A stretch of DNA of 64,000 nt from Holothuria scabra (GCA_037179385.1 CM074187.1:744001-808000), one strand, 5' to 3'. Positions 1 through 12,531 are shown, numbered from the stretch's first letter. The notes: generated from the letters alone by a model not told the origin. Translations and numbers: made by a program.

Positions 1-198
1 ACCAAGTTCAGAGAAGAGCTTCTTGACTCACCTGAGTTTAGAAATCTACCTTATCCACAAAGGCTTAATAAGTGGCTTGGGCTAACCACTTTGGAGCTGA
101 GAAGAATTTGGGGAGACATGCTCCAGGTTTACAAATTTATTTCTGAAGGAAATCCATTATTAGCTTGTAGTTATTTGAAAGTCCAAAGTGATCCTTAG
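1..198 (+). pseudogene. LINE reverse-transcriptase C-terminal fragment
   Basis: Frame 1 is open from the window edge to a TAG at 196-198 and reads YPQRLNKWLGLTTLELRR followed by GDMLQVYKF. This RL..LGL..LE.RR..GD...VYK pattern is the conserved tail seen just after the reverse-transcriptase domain in CR1/L2/Jockey-type non-LTR retrotransposons. The rest of the element lies left of the window or is missing. It sits upstream of the CDV3 exons, so it is probably intronic. It is a dead fragment; clade assignment is not possible from 65 residues. Confidence 0.6.
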
Positions 199-1470
199 GT
201 AAGAGGCCATTGTTAAATGCTTGCTTAGTCTTTTGACTTGGATTGTGTTGGATTACAGGATATCTTATGGGGCCTTTATAGCCCTCCTTTGCCCTTTAAC
301 CTGTTACGTTATGTTATGACCCAAGAGAGAGGTCAACTATGCCTACTCCTGTACAGTGTACAATAAGCCACTTGAGTATATAGCTCTTAATTGTCAGTAT
401 CAAACTGTCGTTAGCCTACCTATAGATATATCAACTTCCTACTTGCAATATAAAATGTGTCCAATTAGCCTACCAAATAATATCTTAAAGTTCGAAAGAT
501 GACCTTCCAAAAGTAAATTCCAAGCTTCACATGTCCTGGTTCTATTTTCAGGTCAAGTCAAAGGCTAATTGTAATCGTACAGTAAATGTAACCTTTGCCA
601 TTTTGCATGACCCTCTGCATTTAATGGAGTATGGAAAGTAAATCAGTGCCCTACATCTGGAAAGAAAAGAAAAAAAGAAGAAAAACTGGGTGTCTCTAGT
701 TGAACCAAAAGGTTATGATGTTTAGACTAACCCCTAACAAATATACTTTGTGCTTATTCATGCATGGGGACAACCATATTTTAGGAAAGATTTTAAAAAG
801 GTCAGAAGATTTTCTTTTGAAAACCAGGATAATCTACAGTACTGCCAAAAAGATTAGCATATTTTCAACTCAGCACTGTGAGTTTGATGCTACTTGACCC
901 AAAGTTGTTGATCAACAAGTTTTTTCATTGTGAACTTCAGTAGAACCATGATAAGTCAGTCATATCAATCCACAGTGGTCCCTAATCCTCAACTAGTTGA
1001 CCACCAACCAAACCATTCACCATGTTCTTGATCCTTTCTGTGTTCCCCTCCCCCCAAGGAATATCTTTTACATGGAAAAATGTAGTTCCTCCCTTTCACA
1101 GAGGGTTAATCTTGTTGTATGGAGAATTTGGAAGATATTTAGAATGATTTCTTAACAATAGGCCTTACTTCAAAAGGAGGTCCCACAAGTGGGAGGGGTT
1201 AACTAAGTTAAATCCAGTTCAAAATTTTAAAAGTTTATCTAGTTGATCAAACAGGGTCGAGTTGGAAGATAACTAAGTGTGTGCTGATCTTTTTGGCAGT
1301 ACTGTACCTTTGCTTAACCTGGTAACCTGCAAGCATAAATTTAATAACATCAACATGCTTGAAGTATTTTTAAAGAATTCTGAAATGAAATTCAGTTAGC
1401 TTGTCTAGGTTGAAACTGCAGTGATCTTATTGCATCTTTTATGACCTTTGGCCCCTTTTTTGTATTTCAG
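199..1470. other. non-coding, probably CDV3 intron
   Basis: No coding exon or recognisable repeat found. Short open frames here have no family signature. The stretch ends in a pyrimidine-rich 3' splice site (TTTTGTATTTCAG) at 1458-1470. Confidence 0.4.
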
Positions 1471-1547
1471 CCAGCTGAAGAGTGGAAAGAAGAAGACACA
1501 AAAGAGGTGGATTATAGTGATCTCAAAATTCAGTCTCTCCAAGTCAG
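1471..1547 (+). CDS. CDV3: CDV3 exon (first in window)
   Basis: It follows TTTTGTATTTCAG and ends AAGTCAG|GTGAGT. It encodes PAEEWKEEDTKEVDY and on to QSLQV, leaving two bases (AG) that join the next exon to make Ser. The VDYSxLxxQ core is the most conserved CDV3 motif. Confidence 0.85.
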
Positions 1548-4500
1548 GTGAGTGGGGTTGTTTTTAAAAAGACAAATTCTTACTCTGTCACCTGAAGTCC
1601 TTTTAAAATGAGCTAGAACTATTAAAAAAGGTGGAGTGACACAAAAATAAGTACAATAAAATTTGAAAAAGGCAAGTCCCAAGAATTCAAGTTGATAAAC
1701 TGAATAAAGACCTAAGAACACCATAGAAATATATGCACAACATAAATGCATCAAAACCAAGGAATAGATAAATTAATTGGGTGGATTAAATGAGATTTTT
1801 GTTGATTTGTTGCAACATACAGTATGGTGATCTCATCTGTCAAATACTGTAGGAGAGAGTGCTGCCTACAAGGTTGTTGTCATAGAAACCACAAATAAGG
1901 GGAGTACATTCAAGGATTGGGAGATACTGTACTTGATACTTTGTGGTGTACATTCAGCACAGAATAAATTAAAGCAATGGGGCAAGTTACATTACCTACA
2001 AGTGAAAATGGAATTAAGAAAAAATGGAGAGATTTCAAGTAATGTTTGAGGTGATCAAAATTATCTGAATCCTCTCAAAATATTAATAAACTAAAGAAGT
2101 AGTGATGAAATGTTCAATTCTGCAAGATGCCAGAGACCTGAATATGAAGGCTGTAAAATCAGAATAAGTCTTGTCTCAAAGGAATGCTTTAAATTGGTGA
2201 ACAGTCCAGCAAAAAAATATTTTATTTTCCATCAATGTAGTAAAATTTCCCCAAATTCTCTCTATTTTTTCATGTTCAAAGAGGGAAATTTCCCTCAAAT
2301 TGCCAAAATTTCCCTCCAGATGTTCAGATATCCTAGGAAGAATCCTCCCAGCGTCCAACCTGGGTAGCACCTCTGTGGCTGCTGGCTCGTTAAGCTGCCA
2401 CCCCTCAGAGCCTCCCATTGACAGTAAAAAATTCCTTTCAACAAGCCCAAAAGTGTTGCGACCTTATATTCTCAAGCATTAACCACACAATTAGTGTATT
2501 CCTGAGGTAGGTGGTGTTCAGTTACTCTGAATCTTTGCAATATGCTATGTTATGTTGACCATCACAGTTGTGTAAACCAAACTAAACATAGGCCTATTAT
2601 GTTCAGGTTTCTAATTTACTGTAGATGGAAGTCTTGATCATGGACAGCTGACAACTTGCATCAAAGAGCTGACAAATAAACTTTGGTTGAAAACTATTGG
2701 AACCATTTTTTCTCATGGCTGTTTGCTAGGTTGTTAACAGTAATTAGTTGAGGAGCAGCTGTACTGTGTGTACATGCTTGCATGGTGTCAAATAACGGTG
2801 GCCACTGGACTCTGTATATTGTTGTTCCATGGTAGCAATGTTTAGTGGTCTGGCTTCAACCAATCTACATAGGTCTTTGAGGTTTGAGTTGCATTTTTAA
2901 TGCAATTAAAATGGTTTTGGATCCAGTGCTGGCAGTCCTTGGTTTTTCATAGCAATGAGCTGAATGAAAAAGCTTCTTCCACTAAAGTGTTACCCAGCTT
3001 TCCAACTTTTTGCACCCCTGTTGGTAATGGGTATCCATGTACAAAGTTGGTACAAAGCTCAAAATACTTCCAAGTTCAGGAAAGTAAAGAGCCCACTAGT
3101 AAATTTTAGAAAGCAAATGAGCAAAATTAGAGAAATTTTTAGGACTCAAAATAATTGACGGTTTCGAGAGCCATGGCTATTAGGCCTTTACTGATGGCCA
3201 TTGTGCCCATCAAAAATGTCTGTTGACCTTTAGCTAACTTTTTCATTTTGGCTGTGCCCTTTTTCAAGCTTATTATGATCCCTGTATTAAGTTTCATATT
3301 TTTACCTACTGTATATTTTAACTTTGATGTTTTTAGTGAGGAAGCCTTGAAGGCTGAAAGTGAAGAAGCAGAAGAAGAAGAAGTAGATGAATTTGGAGAA
3401 CCAATTAAATCCAAGAATCAAGTACCCTCTGGTCCTTGGAAAACAGCCACAGAACCAGAAACAAAAGGTAAATTTAGTCATATATTTCTACAACATTTTA
3501 CATGTTTTCTGTTTACAGCATTTTACATGTTTCCTGTTTACAGCATTTTACATGTTTCCTGTTTACAGCATTTTACATGTTTCCTGTTTACAGCATTTTA
3601 CATGTTTTCTGTTTACAGCATTTTACATGTTTTCTGTTTACAGCATTTTACATGTTTCCTGTTTACAGCATTTTACATGTTTCCTGTTTACAGCATTTTA
3701 CATGTTTCCTGTTTTGGGTAGACAGTAAATCAGAGAGCATTTTCAAGCCAGGGAGTTTATTATTAGTCACAAATTGTGCAGTTAAAAATCATATGTTGTG
3801 TTGTAAGAAGAGCTAGATAGTGTAGTTATTTAAATCAAATGTTTTGTTGCAAGAAGTGCTAGATAGTGCAGTTATGAATCAAATGTTGTGTTGCAAGAAG
3901 TGCTAGATATTGATGGGTTTTATACTTCAACATTTGAACATTACTAAAGAATTAAACGTAAGGACCAATTTTTGAGATTGCACAGAAATTGTCGTAACCA
4001 TGAAATGATAGGGACTTGAATGTATATCACTTTTACCATTTTAGGATTTGGTTGGGTGCAGAATGTTAAATGAAGAGAACAAATGTCAAAACAGGATATC
4101 ATTTTGGAGAAGAAAAACATGCAAAGAAAAAAGTATACAAGAAAAAAAATTAGTTTCACATTCAGCATTGAGTACAATACAAAGCGGGGAGGGATTTTTA
4201 TAAGATATTAGAAATATAATACACAGAAGCTTTGTTTTTGAAGCTGTGGTTTTGGTTTTACATCAAAAAGGAGAAAGGTTGAAAATTGAGCCTTACATTT
4301 AGCCCACTTTCTTAACGTCCTCATGCTTCCTTCACAGGTCCATCATCTGACTCTGTCATCCCAGAACCAAAAGAGGAACCCGCAAATGTCAAGGCTGGTG
4401 TTTATGTCCCACCAAGTCGAAGAAATGCACCTGCCTCAACTCCAGACAGAGTTCAAAAGGCCAGGTTAAGAGGCAAGAAAAAGGCCCCAGAAATAAATTG

Positions 4501-7116
4501 CGAACAAGAATTTCCTACATTAGCTGCTAGTGCAGATATCCTGAAACACAGGTAACATGATATATTGAAGTTTTCCTTTCAATATAGCAAAAGAGTGGCT
4601 TGCATTTTAGAACTGACAGCTTTTGTTCTAACCCATAAAACTTCACAGGACTTCATGAAGGGTAACCAATGATGTTTGTGGTGAAAATGTTGAAAGTCCT
4701 CTCAGAAACAGGGAGTGTATAGTGAGTTTTGAAAAATATTGGGAACAGTTGAGTTTGTCACATGAGCAGGATTTTTTTTTGTAGGCCAACTATTGCCACT
4801 TGAAAATAACAGAGAAAAATGAACCCTAAATACAATCTGCTTGCTAGCCATAGGTATCACATGCCCAAAGAGAAATTCTTTCTAGGCCAGTGTTAGGCTC
4901 TGTCTAGATTTCATCTACCATTCATGCTGAAAAAATTTTTTTAGCTGCATGAATACATAAGCTTCTCCAAACAGTTCAATGCAAAAATTGCAAAATATGT
5001 AGCCTTCTGAGCAGTTTTGGACAGAAATACAGTACCCTTGGTTAACCCATCTTGTGGTTGCTTTCCAATAGAAATACCCCTGCATATCCTTTTGCACTAC
5101 TTGTCCGAAGCTTGTGTCTTCTTTAAAAAAAAAATCTGCAAAAGAAACTTAACATTTAAACTAACCTCCACAAAATACCCATACTCGCAGATTTGTGTTG
5201 TGGTTCCTGGGTAAATTAAACACGGAGTCTGGCCAGTGGCGGGATGATGCAATCATGGGAAGTGTGATAGGAGCTCAAGAGGAAAATTTGTTGTGATGCA
5301 TGGGATTCCGGATTTTCACACACTCTCTCACTGATGATGTCAGGAGTTGAGATTGGCTGGTTTCTTCCAACAAATGATGACGTGTTTTATATCAATGTAA
5401 TTTAAATGAGCAATACATTGCATGCAGATTGATGTCTCTGAGCAAAACATGATCCCTTTTTTGGTTTCGATGAAAAGAGAAACCTATGCATTCATGATGG
5501 CGAGTGTGTGTGTGTATGTGTGTGTGGTTGTGACACTTTGCTTGTTTACATGATATCTTGAGAAGGGAAGATCTGACAGTCCTCAAACTTGGTACACAGA
5601 CACCCCATACTGAGAGGAAGAACCCGATTTATTTTAGTTGAGGTCAAAGGTCATTTGGGGTCACAGGGGGTCAAAAACCATAATCCTTGTTCACATAATA
5701 TCTCAAGATAGGAAACTTGGATTAATTTCAAAATTGATATGTAGATGCGTTATGATGTAAGGAAGAAGCCTATTGATTTTGGTGGAGGTGAAAGGTCATT
5801 TGCGGTCACATGGGGTCAAACCCCGAATCCTTTGTTTACACAATATCTCATGGTAGGAAACTTGGATTAATTTCAAACTTGATATGTTGATGCATTATGA
5901 TGTAAGGAAGAACACTATTGATTTTGGTGGAGGTCAAAGGTCATTTGGGGTCACATGGGGTCAAAACCTGAAATCCTTGTTTACACTATATCTCAAGGTA
6001 GGAAACTTGGATTCATTTCAAACTTGATATGTTGATGCGTTATGATGTGAGGAAGAACTCAATCAATTTTGGTAGAGGTCAAAGGTCATTTGGGGTCAAA
6101 CCCTGAAATCCTTGTTTACACGATTCATCATGGTAGGAAACTTGGATTCATTTCAAACTTGCTATGTTTATGCGTTATGATGTTAGGAAGAACCCTATTA
6201 ATTTTGGTGGAGGTCAAAGGTCATTTGGGGTCACGTGGAGTCAAACCCGAAATACTTGTTTAAACTATATCTCAAGGTAGGAAACTTGGATTCATTTCAA
6301 ACTTGATATGTTGATGCGTTATGATGTAAGTAAGAACCCAATTAATTTTGGTGGAGGTCAAAGGTCATTTGTGGTCACGTTGGGTCAAACCCCGAAATCC
6401 TTGTTTACATGATATCTCATGGTAGGAAACTTGGATTAATTTCAAACTTGATATGTTGATGCGTTATGATGTAAGCAGCTTGTTTGCAGAATGTCTTAAG
6501 GCACAGCTTGAAATTTGGCTCTATGAATGTAGAAATGTTTTGGTTAAAAGAAAAACCAGTTACTAACAGGTGGAATCAAAGGTCCCTCTGGGTCACCGGT
6601 TGTTACAAGAAATGTAGCATTTCATTGAAAAGAGCATGTATGTATCATCGAAACCTCAATGCATTTTTGCATTCTGGTTGAGGGTAAAAAACGATACAAG
6701 CATAGGTCTCTACACATGTAGGGATAAGAAGTTTGCTGCACTCTGCTACAAACTGCGTATTTTCCCTTTAAAATTATATTGCATGAAATCATTGCATAAG
6801 TCATGCTGTTAATAACTTTAAAGAAGGAATATTGGAAGTAGCTTAACTTATGCAAGATAATGAGTGCCAAGTTCCCCAAGGGTTTGGTTGTTTCTTGCAT
6901 TGAACATGTTCAAATTTTTATGGTTAAGCTTGGGAGCTTGAAAATTGTTGAGCTGCAGTTTTTAAGTTGTCACTCTCCTTTTCTCTTTGCAGTGACAAAA
7001 GAGATGAAAGAACATTTGAGACTGTCACAAGAGGTGGTCCAAAAATGGATGGGTCAACTAATAGAGGGCCTGGACTTCAGTTAGACAACAGATATTCAGC
7101 CTTGGAACGGAATTGA
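1471..7116 (+). CDS. CDV3: CDV3 homologue, four C-terminal coding exons (partial, 5' end outside window)
   Basis: Coding joins are 1471-1547, 3337-3467, 4338-4551 and 6993-7116. All have GT/AG borders and matching phases, giving 181 residues to a TGA at 7114. Landmarks in order match the CDV3 family: an acidic start with KEVDYSDLKIQSLQV, a glutamate-rich run, PSGPWK, GVYVPPSRR, EQEFPTLAASAD, RDERTFETVTR, and a final LQLDNRYSALERN. Vertebrate CDV3 has EVDYS, SGPW, GVYRPP, FPSL and LQLDNQYAVLEN in the same order. Family knowledge: CDV3 is a small, low-complexity, largely disordered protein, cytoplasmic and phosphorylated in mammals, with no defined enzymatic activity. The N-terminal exon or exons lie left of the window. 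The introns hold a splice-site-like minisatellite and a satellite array. Identity is confident; function is not known in detail. Confidence 0.88.
3337..3467 (+). CDS. CDV3: CDV3 exon
   Basis: The acceptor is GATGTTTTTAG and the donor AAAAG|GTAAAT. It encodes an acidic run of Glu (SEEAEEEEVDEFGEP) followed by PSGPWKTATEPETK. The exon stops only about 27 bp before a nine-copy minisatellite. Confidence 0.85.
3494..3714 (+). repeat. 25-bp minisatellite, nine copies, splice-acceptor-like units
   Basis: Near-identical 25-bp units start at 3494, 3519, 3544, 3569, 3594, 3619, 3644, 3669 and 3694. They differ mainly at one position (TTTTCT versus TTTCCT). Each complete unit ends TTCCTGTTTACAG, resembling a metazoan 3' splice site. 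With no stop codon in the unit, all three + frames stay open across it, which explains several spurious overlapping open frames. Confidence 0.92.
4338..4551 (+). CDS. CDV3: CDV3 exon
   Basis: The acceptor is CCTTCACAG and the donor AACACAG|GTAACA. It encodes KEEPANVKAGVYVPPSRR, a basic stretch (LRGKKKAPE), then CEQEFPTLAASADILKH. GVYxPP and FPTL are the family hallmarks. The phase-2 end joins the last exon at Ser. Confidence 0.88.
4552..6992 (+). other. CDV3 intron 3
   Basis: The intron is 2.4 kb. Its first ~900 bp show nothing recognisable. From about 5463 to 6690 it is occupied by a composite satellite array, annotated separately. It closes with a strong acceptor, TTTTCTCTTTGCAG, at 6979-6992. 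Confidence 0.7.
5463..6690 (+). repeat. composite satellite array A (~145-bp units with DR1 half-sites)
   Basis: AGGTCAAAGGTCA-type cores recur at 5641, 5786, 5931, 6076, 6211 and 6355, a period of 145 bp with one 135-bp unit. Each unit also carries TTGTTTACA, GGTAGGAAACTTGGATT and TTGATGCGTTATGATG. The left end has a hairpin stem GGTTTC (5463) / GAAACC (5479), then a TG microsatellite near 5507-5527 and TGTGACACTTTGCTTG. The right end (about 6480-6690) is a diverged unit shared with the far end of array C. Confidence 0.9.
6993..7116 (+). CDS. CDV3: CDV3 terminal coding exon
   Basis: It encodes DKRDERTFETVTRGGP, a short Gly/Asn/Pro linker and the C-terminal LQLDNRYSALERN ending in TGA. The terminal LQLDNxYxxLE is a signature of CDV3. 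No exon follows, and 3' UTR starts at 7117. Confidence 0.9.
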
Positions 7117-8120
7117 TGATATTGAAGGATCTTGGCTGGGATATCCTGGAGAGTCAAAGTCAGCACCAGAATTAAGGGCTTCATTCTAATTCTGGACTTT
7201 GATTTATCTAATCCAGGGTTGCCAACATGGTGCTGAAATTATAGTTAAGAGCTCACTGCGTGGATGCAAGTAACTATCTTTACAATTTTCGCATAAAGTT
7301 AAGAGCTGATAATATTCTACAATGTGAAGCAGAACTAACATATATGTGAAATGTCTTCAAACCTTCTTGAGGCTTTGCAGGTCCACATGACCACATCACC
7401 GTTGCTTGGGGAAGTGAAAGTTAAGTATGCATTTGAGAAGCCCCAAAAGAATTGACATGAAAAAGGTTGTTTAATTCCTAATAAAATAATGTTACATTAA
7501 TAATCTAATTTAATTCTTTGAACCCTGGACTTTCTGAAGGATTTGCAACCCTTGACCCTGCATTAATTTTGTAATTGCTCAACCACCATCACCAGGTCCA
7601 CCGCCAATAACACCTGTATTATATCTTATACTATGCTGTAAGCCTTCATGACATGTTTCTCCCTTGGAAAATGTAGCTGTACTCTCTGTGCTCTCAGACT
7701 TAGTCTCTTCTGATTCTGTCTCTAATTCATCTTTCAAGGTCATTTTCTTATGATAATGCCAAACATTACATCAACTTTTCGTAAGAATCACCAAATACCA
7801 ATGCAGCTCTGATCATTTTCTTTTCTCGCCCACTTACTCACCCACACAATGTAAAAACATCCCCTAAAAATGTCTTTCTGTGTTGGGGTCACATTGTTGT
7901 AAACAAAATCATACAACCACTAAAAGTCATGTGATTAAAGTCACCTGATTTCAGGCTAGAGAAACTGCCTTTGGGTTTGTTGTATGTTGTCTGTGACTCT
8001 GTGTGGGTAGTTTGTCAGCCTTTTAGGTTCAAAGGGTTAATATTTAATCTTCTTGTGAGAAGATCTGGGAGTAAAACCACTGTGGTGACAAAATAAATGC
8101 TTGTTACATTATTACCATAG
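7117..8120 (+). other. CDV3 3' UTR with candidate poly(A) signals
   Basis: AATAAA hexamers occur at 7480-7485 and 8092-8097. The second is followed by a T-rich stretch and is a plausible distal cleavage site. No coding signal is present. The choice between the two cannot be made without transcripts. Confidence 0.45.
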
Positions 8121-11100
8121 ACTTTTATCTCGGGTGTGGGAATTGTTCTTTCTGAAATGAGTTCAGTTGATGTCATTATTGGGGTGTTTTCTGTGCACTA
8201 TATTTTTCTTCATTGCCAGGATAGAATTACTGAAGAAATTGTTTCTCTTAATATCTCTCATAAGTTTTTTTAATGAAAATATAAAGATATGCATGTTTGA
8301 AATATTTTCATATGATGTGTTGATTTAAGATCCCAAAGTACATATTTTTATTGGTCATACTGTACTAATTGACAGAAGTATGCACTAGTTAAAAGTAAGG
8401 ACCAAGACTGGATAAGAGGCCCGTAGGGATGTAGCGTTTATATGTTTATCAATGGCCTTGGTGTCCTACAAAATGGAAGACTTTCAAGGCCACCTAGGCT
8501 TTCATGCATTTCTAGCAGAAAACTGAATTCATGTCAGGTGACACAAAACTGTCTTGATTAGCATGGGTACCATTTGAGATATGATAATATTAGTTTATCA
8601 AGTCCAAATGGTAACTGTATGGCATGGTGGTACATTGCATTCATTGCATGAGTCTGGCAAAAGTTATTTAGGAGGTTCTCAATACAAATTAAATGGTTTA
8701 AGTTTATTAAGGATTTGAAGAGTGCTCATCTTAAAAATTTACCATGAAGGAAGTTGAACTTATGTAGTCAATGGCTGCATTTTTTTTAATCTGAAATGCC
8801 CCTTTTCAACCTTTTGTGTCTCCTATTCAATCCCACTTAATATAAAACCTAAACCTGGTGAACTAATGGCATACTTATCACAGGCAGACTGATTGTATCC
8901 ATCTTTGGCTTAGTTTTCTTCCCAAATTTTTTGCCTTTGGAAGTTCAGGATTATTTTCTACACCAGTGAGTTTTAGAAATGATGTTTATAATGGGAAAAG
9001 AACTGCAGTATTACTGAAACAGTTATGGATATTCATGTGGTGAAAAGGTATATCACAGAGAAATGAGATAGTTAAAAGTGGTGAAGTGTCCCTACCAGGC
9101 CTTGAGGGCCAAGTTTATAAATTCTTCGTTGGCATTATTTCAGTGGTGTTTTACCAACTTCATCACATGTTAATGTTGTCTAAATTATCTGGGATTTCCC
9201 TGGTTCAGTCCAAAGAAGTGTATGCAATGCAAATCTAGTTTTGGAGACTTCAACGGCAAGTTTAAATGGTGTCCTTGATCATCAGTATTAATTACCAAAC
9301 TGTAAACTATCCGATGACTTTGTTAGGTAGATGAAGTTTTACGGCCCAGTATTTGATGAGTGACAGGAGTTAAATAATGTATGCTTAGCAAAAGAAATGT
9401 TGACATGTATCATTACTTTTGCATAAGGAACAAGATACTTCAGAAACATTCAAATTATGTAGCTGAATTAATACAGGGTTAACAAAAGAAGTGTCAACAC
9501 TGTGCAACATTCCACATCATGCAAGTTGCTTCAGCCTACATTTAACTTTGAAAACATGTTTCTTCAAAAAACCGTAAAAGATATTGACTTTATTCCAACT
9601 GATTTGTCCTTTGAAAAGATCACTAACTGGTCAGGCCATTTTGCAGATACGTCACCCTACCTTTAACTACATATTACATGGATAACCTTTCATGGCTCAT
9701 TTCCAAGGAGCTTACTATTCTTCTTAACCTTACTTCAAAGGCCCAATGTGGTTGTTATAGGGGGGGGAGTGTTTATTTTATTTCTGTGAACGCTTGAGGG
9801 TTGAGATGAAAAAAAGTCTTGTGGTCCATTTTGGTGATCTTCTATAACATACAATTTAGTAAGGTAAGTAAGTAAGTAGTAATACAGTGGCAACAGTAAT
9901 AATTTTAATCATTAATTGTAACTTCTCCTAATACTGTAAGTAGAATTAATCAAATTTGTCCTGTCCTTTAAGTTTTCCTTTAGTATAAGCAGAATATTTC
10001 CAGGGAATTTAATGTAGCATTCATAAGAAATGTTGGGGTCCTGACTCCTCAGGTAGAACTGGTAAGGTGGGTTAATAAAGAATTTTTAGAAGTTTGGAAG
10101 AAACTCATGATGATCTGTCATGAAAAATTCAGAGAATTCTTGGTTTACAAATCAAGGGAAATGAGTATTACAAGTGAGTGGGAATTGCTATGTCATTAAA
10201 ATTTTAGTACTAATATTATGTCAACCTCGTCCACCCTTCAGGGAATACTTTATCCAGTATCGCATCGCAATTTGCTACACAAACAGGCCAAGTTGCTACA
10301 CAAATGAAAATTTGTGTAGCAATTTTTTGTGTGCATAACCCTTGCATTTTCACAAACATTGTGTGAAAGAACTCAAAAATCTTCATAAATGCTAAATTAT
10401 TCCCTGCCCTTCTGAAATCAGCCTTTGCATTCATGACTTAGCAAAAATATGAGTGAAACATGAAATGTAGGACACCAGGGGTGTAACATAGTCTAAAACA
10501 GAAAAAGAGAATTTTGCCAAAGTAAATGCACTATACTTCAGCATTTTCTTTTGCTGTAGCCAATGTTTTATTTCGAAGGGATGCCTGGTACTGCATTTAG
10601 TGTGTTGCCCCTACTATTTACCTGCCTATTCTAGTATTGCCTGCAATAAATCTGGCTTTCCTATAAACAACCCAAAGCAAGTGCAGGGAAGTTTCACCAG
10701 TTGGTTAGCTCTATGCAGAATGCAGATAAAGACTCTAGTGATATCACACACACTAGCTGTGAGTGCTGTCTTTCACTGGAGATGCACTCTCTTTTTGTTT
10801 CAACAAAGAAAGTTATCAATATGGATGTAACTCATTGTAATACACACAATAGAGGGTAGGAAGATAGGAAGAGGGGGGTGGGGTACAGAGAAGTGCATGG
10901 TAATGAGGGTGATAATGAAAGGTTTATGTTCATGATAAGAACAATCAGCAGCAGATTTATCGCCAAGATCTTCATTGGAAACTCATCTAACATATGATGT
11001 ATGAAGTGTAAGCCTAGCATTCAATAGGGGTGTAGTGCAGCCAACCACATGTGGTAACAACAGCTACACTCTTCTTCTAGCGAGTCATGCCATATGTCAC

Positions 11101-11847
11101 AACCAGAGCTGGTCATGATGATATGATACAGTTGAAGGGTGGCTTGGAATGGGAAATATTCCATTTGAATAAGAATGTTGTCTGTTGATCCTTGACACAA
11201 GAGGTAGGAATAATTTGGAGATTTCAGTTCTTTGGTATGTTTCGTTTTGCAACAAGGTGGCAAAGAATTCCTGTCCTCCCATGCCTTCAAAATGGAAGAA
11301 AATCAGTGAGACACAAGATATGAAAGGGTACATGGCATACAACAAGGATGAGGCAATTTGATTTGGTGGTTTAGTGAATTTTTTTCTTGTCCCAGCCCAC
11401 AGTGACAAAGATGTTCACTAGGATATATTAATCACGGAGTAATTTGCTGACAATTGGTAAACCATATTGTCAAAAAAGTTTTGGGCCTTCTACCATTATT
11501 GGGGCTATAAGGGTTGTTTCATGTAGAAGTTGCCATTATAACAATAAAAAAAAATAAACTGAAAAATCAAGGAACATGTTTGGTGAGACATTGCTTTTAT
11601 TTTTGTGAAATAGTGTTATGATATTATCACTTATTCCAAGATTGATTGTTGAAGGCCCAACACCAATTTTCAACCACAGGAAGACTTACAATAGCACAAT
11701 TTGTTAATTACTAGTCATTTCCATTCAACTCTTGGTTTTATTATAAAAATAAAGGTATGCCTTCACATTGTGGACAGATAAAAGCCCTAGTCACAACAAG
11801 CAATGGCAATAAATTTGACATGATAGCACATTTTGGCATAAACAACA
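8121..11847. other. gene-free stretch
   Basis: AT-rich intergenic DNA with no exon-like frames. Noted inside: a G-run at 9762-9769 and a short perfect hairpin at 10291-10324. A fragment near 9327 (AAGTTTTACGGCCCAGT) resembles the tail of the SINE family seen elsewhere in the window. Confidence 0.4.
10291..10324. repeat. 15-bp stem hairpin with GAAA loop
   Basis: TTGCTACACAAAT at 10293-10305 is followed by GAAA and the exact reverse complement at 10310-10322. The stem extends by a G-T wobble and an A-T pair. A further direct copy of the left arm lies about 20 bp upstream at 10272. Confidence 0.7.
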
Positions 11848-11849
11848 TA

Positions 11850-12529
11850 CCGTATTTACTCTATTAAACGCCCCCTCTCTAATAAATGCCCCCCCCCCCC
11901 CAACTTTTTCCTCACATTGCATAAAGTGAAATTGTTAATTCCAAAGACAATATGGTAAAAGGAAAATGAAATAGTCCTGCCTTGAAGCCACGAAATCTCC
12001 TAAAGTCCCATACTGTATCCTGAAGTAAAAGGCATGTTTCTGCAACTAATTTCTGTTGATATCCGTCACACTATCACATACCGCGAACCTATACTGCTTC
12101 GTTTGCGGTTCGAAAGTGGTACTGTACATACCGTAGGTATACAAATATTCGCTAGCCTATCCGAAAAGCCTAACATAAAAATCCAAATTCAACACAGGAA
12201 AACTGTTTAACAGTGAAATGCTATGAACGCGTATGTACTGCTAATGGTGCTACTCACGGTAACTATTATGCAATTACCGTATGTACGTGCGTATAGCCGG
12301 CCGATCAGTATAGTACCGTGAGGCCTGGCTGTATACTGTGCACAGCATGCATGCATGTTTGGTTACCGATCATTGGGGAGGAGCTCACAGCTGATTGTGA
12401 AGCTGACAACCAAATGGACAAATATGCCATATGTAGCAGTTTATCAGAAGTCACATAAATTTGACTCTAATTAACGCCCCCTTTAACAAAAATTTCACGC
12501 CCCCGGGGCGTTTAATAAAGTAAATACGG
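11850..12529. mobile_element. MITE with CCGTATTTACT terminal inverted repeats
   Basis: The left end reads CCGTATTTACTCTATTAAAC then GCCCCC. The right end is its reverse complement (GGGGCGTTTAATAAAG then TAAATACGG). TA dinucleotides flank both ends, consistent with a TA target duplication. The interior is CpG-richer than its surroundings and contains no transposase frame, so this is a non-autonomous DNA transposon of about 680 bp. The superfamily is not certain. Confidence 0.75.
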
Positions 12530-12531
12530 TA

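Noticed and set aside
3248..3816. Three overlapping + strand open frames of 104-157 codons rich in FTCFLFTAFYM-like repeats
   Set aside because: They are translations of the 25-bp minisatellite in all frames. Only 3337-3467 is real coding sequence (CDV3 exon).
6484..6681. Small protein related to an open frame at 25049-25240
   Set aside because: The two frames match because both lie in the shared end of satellite arrays A and C. No start context, splice signals or family features.
5463..6690. Regularly spaced repeats as a possible CRISPR array
   Set aside because: Whole 145-bp units repeat with no unique spacers, and the context is an intron of a eukaryotic gene.
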